Origin: Mollicutes bacterium
GTDB taxonomy: Bacteria; Bacillota_I; Bacilli_A; Izemoplasmatales; Izemoplasmataceae
DNA length: 6,412 bases
Direction: 5' to 3'
NCBI GenBank assembly: GCA_003559585.1
Contig: PWKX01000116.1
Location: 1-6,412 of the forward strand
Under the pieces are notes generated by a model. It searched no databases, was not told the origin of the DNA, and saw only the letters and a program-made list of their open reading frames with translations. Positions 1-3,552 of the stretch are shown in pieces (positions within the stretch are counted from its first letter, which is position 1; each line of letters opens with the position of its first letter). Both the position numbers and the translations under genes were made by a program.

Positions 1-1
1 C

Positions 2-64
2 ACAGGGATTGATATTCATGGACAAAAGCCATACTTTTTGATAGAATACACTATGGTGATATAA
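2..64 (+). CDS. C-terminal end of an unidentified upstream gene (partial)
   Basis: This is the only reading frame open from the window edge to a stop; the other two forward frames hit TGA within the first 40 bases or so. It gives about 20 residues ending in PYFLIEYTMVI before a TAA. The stop overlaps the next start in the arrangement TAATG (62-66), which is typical of genes in one operon. The fragment is too short to name. Its alternating hydrophobic residues suggest a terminal beta strand. In Streptococcus/Lactococcus the gene before the same methyltransferase-ackA pair belongs to the comG pseudopilin operon, and in Bacillus it is tpx. The tail does not look like the end of Tpx, so a small pseudopilin is possible but unproven. 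Confidence 0.55.
   Translation, partial: TGIDIHGQKPYFLIEYTMVI
19..47 (+). promoter_or_regulatory. candidate sigma-A promoter before the methyltransferase gene
   Basis: TGGACA (19-24, five of six matches to TTGACA) and TAGAAT (42-47, five of six to TATAAT) are separated by exactly 17 bases. The predicted transcription start near 53-55 would leave only about 10 bases before the ATG at 64, placing the ribosome site at the extreme 5' end of the transcript. It also lies inside the end of the upstream gene. It may be a real internal promoter for the methyltransferase-ackA pair or a chance match in AT-rich DNA. Confidence 0.3.
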
Positions 65-1002
65 TGAGAAAAACCTCAAATGTAGAATTGTTTTATGATT
101 ATTTAGATCAAAGCGCAATGGCGTTACATACACATGATAAAACACCGTATTTAAATGGCCTTACCTTAGCGCTTGATTTTTTGTTGGATGACACTTTGCC
201 TGATGAATCTTATCATGATGTGCAACCGTCATTAAATGCGTTCAAAGCTGATGTTATGGACATTGACTTTGATAAAGAAACAGTCCGTAAAGCGATTCAA
301 CTCGCCTTACTTAAAGGTTTTAAGGCGCTTAAAGTGACCAACTCAATGATGACACCTGATACGATTGGGATGTTTATCAGTTATTTGTTGAAAAAGTTAT
401 ATGATGATGAAACGTTGAGGATTTTTGATCCGCTTGTTGGGACCGGTAATCTACTGGCTACCATCAACAATCACCACCGAGAAGGACACACCTTTATCGG
501 CACAGACATCGACCCATTACTTTGTCGTTTGTCCCGAAATGTCTTGGACGCTTTAGATGTGCACCATCAAATATACCACCAAGATACTAGAACGTTCGAT
601 GGGTTAACCACAGATTTAATTGTGTGTGATTTCCCAGTAGAAAAGAAAAACCGTAAAGAGATGTATTTTCCCTATCAAATCATTTTGAAACATATGCATC
701 ATTTAAAAGACTATGGCTTTTTGATCGCGGTCATTGAAAATGATTTTTTCGATCAAAAAGAAGCTGAAGACTTTAAAAAGACATTGTTATCAACGATGCA
801 TTTATATGGCTTGATTAAACTAGATGAAGGGTTGTTTAAAAACCACCCAAAAAGTCTTTTAATTTTACAAAAGAAACACGATGAAGCCGAAACGTTACCG
901 GACTTTCTTTTGGCGGACTTACCACCTTTTACAGATGAAACAGCATTTAACAAAACCATTGAAAAAATAGAGCATTGGTTTAAGAATAGAAAGGTTGATT
1001 AA
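64..1002 (+). CDS. YtxK-like class I SAM-dependent methyltransferase
   Basis: The product has 312 residues (B. subtilis YtxK is slightly longer). It belongs to the N6-adenine-type methyltransferase fold shared with HsdM-like enzymes. An N-terminal helical region (about 1-90) precedes MTPDTIGMFISYLL (96-109), which resembles the MTP-start segment of these enzymes. SAM-binding motif I is FDPLVGTGNLL (121-131), and an acidic TDID (147-150) follows at the expected place for ribose contact. The catalytic-loop equivalent is VCDFPV (187-192), with YFPY at 201-204; relatives commonly have a DLPVGYYP-like sequence here. KSLLILQKK (263-271) is the family's closing strand. The start at 64 is supported by GGTGAT (55-60), with seven bases between GG and ATG, and by the overlap with the upstream stop. 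The gene runs straight into ackA, as in many Firmicutes. Its substrate is not known in the family; a DNA, RNA or protein target cannot be chosen from sequence. Confidence 0.88.
   Translation: MRKTSNVELFYDYLDQSAMALHTHDKTPYLNGLTLALDFLLDDTLPDESYHDVQPSLNAFKADVMDIDFDKETVRKAIQLALLKGFKALKVTNSMMTPDTIGMFISYLLKKLYDDETLRIFDPLVGTGNLLATINNHHREGHTFIGTDIDPLLCRLSRNVLDALDVHHQIYHQDTRTFDGLTTDLIVCDFPVEKKNRKEMYFPYQIILKHMHHLKDYGFLIAVIENDFFDQKEAEDFKKTLLSTMHLYGLIKLDEGLFKNHPKSLLILQKKHDEAETLPDFLLADLPPFTDETAFNKTIEKIEHWFKNRKVD
990..994 (+). promoter_or_regulatory. ribosome binding site deciding the ackA start
   Basis: AAAGG lies inside the last codons of the methyltransferase gene, nine bases before the ATG at 1004. 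It leaves no room for the upstream in-frame TTG at 995 and is too far (18 bases) from the next ATG at 1013, so it selects 1004. Its position inside the previous coding sequence suggests coupled translation. Confidence 0.6.
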
Positions 1003-1003
1003 C

Positions 1004-2191
1004 ATGATTATTATGGCAGTAAATGCAGGAAGTTCAAGTTTAAAATTTCAACTATTGAATATGCCTGAAGAAACAGTCATTGCAAGTGGTGTGGTCGAGA
1101 GAATCGGTCTGCCAAACGCTGTGTCTACCATTAAATTTAACGGTGAGAAAAAATCTAAAACCTTAGATATGCCCAATCATACAGTGGCGGTTGAAACGGT
1201 CTTGTCTATTCTCGTAGACTTTGGCATTGTCAAAAGCATTGATGAGATTGCTGGTGTGGGGCATCGTGTGGTTCATGGTGGTGAAAAATTTAGTGATTCA
1301 GTTTTGATCACTGAAGATGTGGTTAAAGCCATTGAAGCGGTGAGCGATTTAGCACCACTTCATAACCCAGCCAACTTAACAGGGATTCAAGCTTTTGAAA
1401 AAGCTTTGCCTGGTAAACCAATGGTTGCTGTTTTTGATACAGCTTTCCATCAAACCATGGAAGAAGATGCTTATATGTATTCAACCCCTTATGACTGGTA
1501 TGAAAAATATGGCGTTAGAAAATACGGGTTCCACGGCACAAGTCACAAATATGTGTCTGAACGTGTCGCAGAAATCTTGAAACAAGATATTACGGATTTA
1601 AAAACCATTGTGCTTCATATCGGTAATGGCGCAAGTATTTGTGCCGTTGATGGAGGCAAGAGTGTCGATACATCCATGGGATTCACACCTTTAGCCGGTA
1701 TTTCGATGGGAACTAGAAGTGGGGACATTGACCCAGCCATCATCGAGTTTATTTCAACAAAAGAAAATAAAACCATTCAAGAAGTGATGAATGATTTAAA
1801 TAAAGGCTCAGGCTATCTTGGTGTTTCACGAGTGTCTTCTGATTCAAGAGATTTGTGGGAAGCGGCTTATAATGGCGATAAAAAAGCATTTTTAGCCATT
1901 AAAAAACAAGCTAAAATGATTGCAGATTATATTGGTGCTTATTTCATTAAAATGGGCGGTGTAGACGCCATTGTCTTCACAGCTGGTGTTGGCGAAAACG
2001 CACCCAATACCCGCGAATTAATTGTCGATAACCTACACGCTCTTGGTGCTAAACTGGATCTTGAAGCCAATGAAGTTCGTGGTGAAGAACGCATCATTTC
2101 ATCTGATGATTCTAAGGTTAGCCTACTTGTTGTGCCAACCGATGAAGAAGTGATGATTGCCCGTGACACCATGCGTTTAATGGATCAATAA
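1004..2191 (+). CDS. ackA: acetate kinase
   Basis: AckA catalyses reversible phosphoryl transfer between acetyl phosphate and ADP, giving acetate and ATP in the cytoplasm. It is the energy-yielding step of the Pta-AckA pathway. From ATG 1004 the protein has 395 residues, the normal family length. The full set of signature and active-site residues is present: NAGSSSLKF (7-15, Asn7 for Mg), GHRVVHGG (86-93, Arg88), HNP (120-122), FDTAFHQ (144-150, Asp145), YGFHGTSH (174-181, His177), HIGNGAS (205-211), GISMGTRSGD (232-241, Arg238), FTAGVGENA (325-333) and PTDEE (378-382, Glu381). These correspond to Asn7, Arg91, His123, Asp148, His180, Arg241 and Glu384 of the Methanosarcina enzyme. One base separates it from the upstream stop codon, so it is probably co-transcribed and coupled. 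Phosphotransacetylase is not in the window. I saw no clear CcpA (cre) operator nearby, although ackA is a classic CcpA target in Bacilli. An in-frame TTG at 995 is rejected as the start. Confidence 0.97.
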   Translation: MIIMAVNAGSSSLKFQLLNMPEETVIASGVVERIGLPNAVSTIKFNGEKKSKTLDMPNHTVAVETVLSILVDFGIVKSIDEIAGVGHRVVHGGEKFSDSVLITEDVVKAIEAVSDLAPLHNPANLTGIQAFEKALPGKPMVAVFDTAFHQTMEEDAYMYSTPYDWYEKYGVRKYGFHGTSHKYVSERVAEILKQDITDLKTIVLHIGNGASICAVDGGKSVDTSMGFTPLAGISMGTRSGDIDPAIIEFISTKENKTIQEVMNDLNKGSGYLGVSRVSSDSRDLWEAAYNGDKKAFLAIKKQAKMIADYIGAYFIKMGGVDAIVFTAGVGENAPNTRELIVDNLHALGAKLDLEANEVRGEERIISSDDSKVSLLVVPTDEEVMIARDTMRLMDQ

Positions 2192-2235
2192 ATAATTAAA
2201 AAGTAAACGACTATGTTCGACGTATCATTAGGCTG

Positions 2236-2243
2236 AAGGAGGT
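2236..2243 (+). promoter_or_regulatory. strong ribosome binding site for the surface-protein gene
   Basis: AAGGAGGT matches the 16S rRNA 3' end over eight bases. Three in-frame start codons follow in a row (TTG 2244, ATG 2247, ATG 2250). Seven bases lie between the last GG and ATG 2250, the same spacing as for the methyltransferase and dnaE genes, so 2250 is preferred, with 2247 as the alternative. The short intergenic gap after ackA contains no hairpin and no convincing promoter. Confidence 0.75.
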
Positions 2244-2249
2244 TTGATG

Positions 2250-3482
2250 ATGAAGAACATAGTTTTTTTGTGGATTTTTGTAGGATTTTTGTTGGTGTCT
2301 TTAACATCTGTCAACGCAGAGGCAAGGTATGATGATAGCGTGAATGTCAATGACGGTGATGCCTTAGAAATCATCGTTGGAGGTCATCGCATCGTTAAGG
2401 AGGGTGACTTTAACATTTTAGGTTCATTAGCTTTTGATGAAACATGGATGTTTTATGGCTCAAAGTTAGTTAAAGATAACCATGAACGGGTTTACCATGG
2501 GTATTTGATTGAAGTTGGTTTAGAAGGGGAGATTTTGTTTGAATTTATCTCAGATGATCCCTTACAACAAGAAATCACCCATGTGATTGATTTTAATGGC
2601 ACAGCCCTTGCGGTGATGAGTCAAGAAAGTGAAATGCATCAAGATTCAAAGAAGAGTACGAAGTTTATGTGGTTTAAAGACGGTGAAGTTAACCATGAAA
2701 CAAGCGTAGAGATGCACGGGTTTAGAGCATATACCATTATTGATGATATGATTTATTTAGCGCGTTACAACAATGGTCATTATGACTTAACCATTGATAA
2801 ACATCACACTGTAAATAAAGAACTTTTAAGAGGTTTGGCTGAGGATAAAACGTATGATGGCGAGGTCACCTTTACAACGCTGAGTCCATTATATGTAGAT
2901 GGTTATCGTTATGGCGTTGGGACCCATGTGATTAGCTATCCTGGTTATTACACCTTAGAGACCCCAAGGTTTTCAACCACATTTTCTGTCAACCCAGTCT
3001 TAAAAAACATTGAACATGGCCGCGTCTATGATGAAGACATCACACCAATGATTAGTGGTGGTCAAATCTTTGTCAATGACCAAATATTTCCAGTGGGTGG
3101 GACCATTAAAGACCCTGGACATTACCGTATTGATGTGTTTGGTAGAAATGGTATGAAAAAGACGGTTGACATCACACGATCACACGATTTACAAGGGGTT
3201 ATTGATGGGGAAATTTATGATGATCCGGTCACGGTTCATTTCACAGGTGATGCCTATTTAAACGGCCAACCACTTATGAATGGCCGTGTCATTGATCAAA
3301 ATGGGCGTCACACCTTAACCATTTCAGGTGAGAACGGGTATGAATCAACGGTTGTGTTTGAGCTAAATCAAGACTCAAATCAAGGCTTTTCTAAGCACTT
3401 GGGGTTAGGCATTGGTATTATAACCTCAGCTGTTTTCATTGCGGGTGTTTCAATGTTAGCAATTTTCAAAAAATGGAAATAA
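2250..3482 (+). CDS. membrane-anchored surface protein with Ig-like repeats, unknown function
   Basis: I do not recognise a named family. From ATG 2250 the product has 410 residues. A signal peptide covers 1-23, with a hydrophobic core IVFLWIFVGFLLVSL (4-18) and a likely signal peptidase I site VNA-EA after residue 23. There is no cysteine, so it is not a lipoprotein. Residues about 53-195 are beta-rich with three loosely similar units of 40-50 residues, perhaps blades of a propeller-like domain (inference). Residues about 206-372 hold three related units with the theme 'hydroxyl/hydrophobic strand - LNG or VNDQ - G - G.YTL - T.V.F'; the last (about 316-372, VIDGEIYDDPVTVHFTG, then LNGQ) is the clearest and resembles bacterial Ig-like surface domains. 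A membrane helix (384-405, GLGIGIITSAVFIAGVSMLAIF) and a KKWK tail end the protein, so most of it would face outside the cell. It probably shares the ackA transcript and ends at a terminator. Adhesion, sensing or cell-surface housekeeping are all possible; no catalytic motif is visible. Confidence 0.85.
   Translation: MKNIVFLWIFVGFLLVSLTSVNAEARYDDSVNVNDGDALEIIVGGHRIVKEGDFNILGSLAFDETWMFYGSKLVKDNHERVYHGYLIEVGLEGEILFEFISDDPLQQEITHVIDFNGTALAVMSQESEMHQDSKKSTKFMWFKDGEVNHETSVEMHGFRAYTIIDDMIYLARYNNGHYDLTIDKHHTVNKELLRGLAEDKTYDGEVTFTTLSPLYVDGYRYGVGTHVISYPGYYTLETPRFSTTFSVNPVLKNIEHGRVYDEDITPMISGGQIFVNDQIFPVGGTIKDPGHYRIDVFGRNGMKKTVDITRSHDLQGVIDGEIYDDPVTVHFTGDAYLNGQPLMNGRVIDQNGRHTLTISGENGYESTVVFELNQDSNQGFSKHLGLGIGIITSAVFIAGVSMLAIFKKWK
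2868..3365 (+). repeat. three diverged Ig-like repeat units within the surface protein
   Basis: The protein segments at residues about 207-247, 264-309 and 326-372 can be lined up. Shared points are a strand start (VTFTT / ITPMI / VTVHF), a short middle element (YVDGYRY / FVNDQIF / YLNGQPL), a glycine before a hydrophobic strand (VGTHVI / GGTIKD / NGRVID), then PGYYTL / PGHYRIDV / NGRHTLTI, and a closing strand (TTFSV / KTVDI / TVVFE). The first copy is the most diverged. Similarity is visible at protein level only, so duplication is old. The boundaries are approximate. Confidence 0.55.
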
Positions 3483-3510
3483 CTTATGCCTCGGCATAAG
3501 TTATTTTATT
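3477..3510 (+). terminator. intrinsic terminator after the surface-protein gene
   Basis: AAATAACTTATGCC (3477-3490) and its exact reverse complement GGCATAAGTTATTT (3493-3506) form a 14-bp stem around TC (or 13 bp with a CTCG tetraloop). A T-rich tail TTATTTTATT follows at 3501-3510. The stem starts within the last sense codon and includes the TAA stop. The tail is interrupted by A residues, so termination may be incomplete. No gene converges from the other side in this window. Confidence 0.8.
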
Positions 3511-3518
3511 AAATAGTA

Positions 3519-3527
3519 TGTTATAAT
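3519..3527 (+). promoter_or_regulatory. extended -10 promoter for dnaE
   Basis: TGTTATAAT is a perfect extended -10 element (TGn followed by TATAAT at 3522-3527). At the -35 position, 16-18 bases upstream, there is only the right arm of the terminator hairpin and no TTGACA-like hexamer, which an extended -10 can tolerate. Transcription would start near 3534, leaving a leader of about 19 bases before ATG 3553. Confidence 0.65.
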
Positions 3528-3541
3528 TAAGCTATGTGACA

Positions 3542-3549
3542 GAGGTGAT
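3542..3549 (+). promoter_or_regulatory. ribosome binding site for dnaE
   Basis: GAGGTGAT pairs with the 16S rRNA 3' end over eight bases. Its GG core is seven bases from ATG 3553, which fixes the start of dnaE. The nearby ATG at 3534 meets TGA at once, and the ATG at 3548 is in a different frame from dnaE. Confidence 0.8.
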
Positions 3550-3552
3550 GTC

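Noticed and set aside
60..65. TATAAT at the methyltransferase start codon
   Set aside because: A -10 box here would start transcription inside the coding region after the ATG at 64, and there is no matching -35. It is a by-product of the TAATG overlap.
753..959. 68-codon open frame on the - strand
   Set aside because: It lies wholly inside the methyltransferase gene on the opposite strand. It shows no ribosome site of note and no recognisable protein features.
959..987. Weak promoter-like pair TTGAAA / AAGAAT before ackA
   Set aside because: The -10 matches only four of six, and the start would fall on the ackA ribosome site, leaving almost no leader.
995..1003. TTG at 995 as the ackA start
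   Set aside because: The ribosome site AAAGG directly touches this codon, and the extra residues MIN precede the usual family N terminus. ATG 1004 gives correct spacing and length.
1395..1580. 61-codon open frame on the + strand within ackA
   Set aside because: It overlaps a region where the ackA frame carries conserved catalytic motifs (FDTAFHQ, YGFHGTSH). The alternative frame is a by-product.
1939..2172. 77-codon open frame on the - strand
   Set aside because: It is antisense to the conserved C-terminal part of ackA, and its serine/arginine-rich product is typical of a shadow frame.
2192..2249. Possible promoter (TATCAT at 2223-2228) or terminator between ackA and the surface-protein gene
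   Set aside because: No -35-like hexamer lies at the right distance, and there is no stem longer than a few bases. The segment is best read as a plain spacer with a ribosome site.
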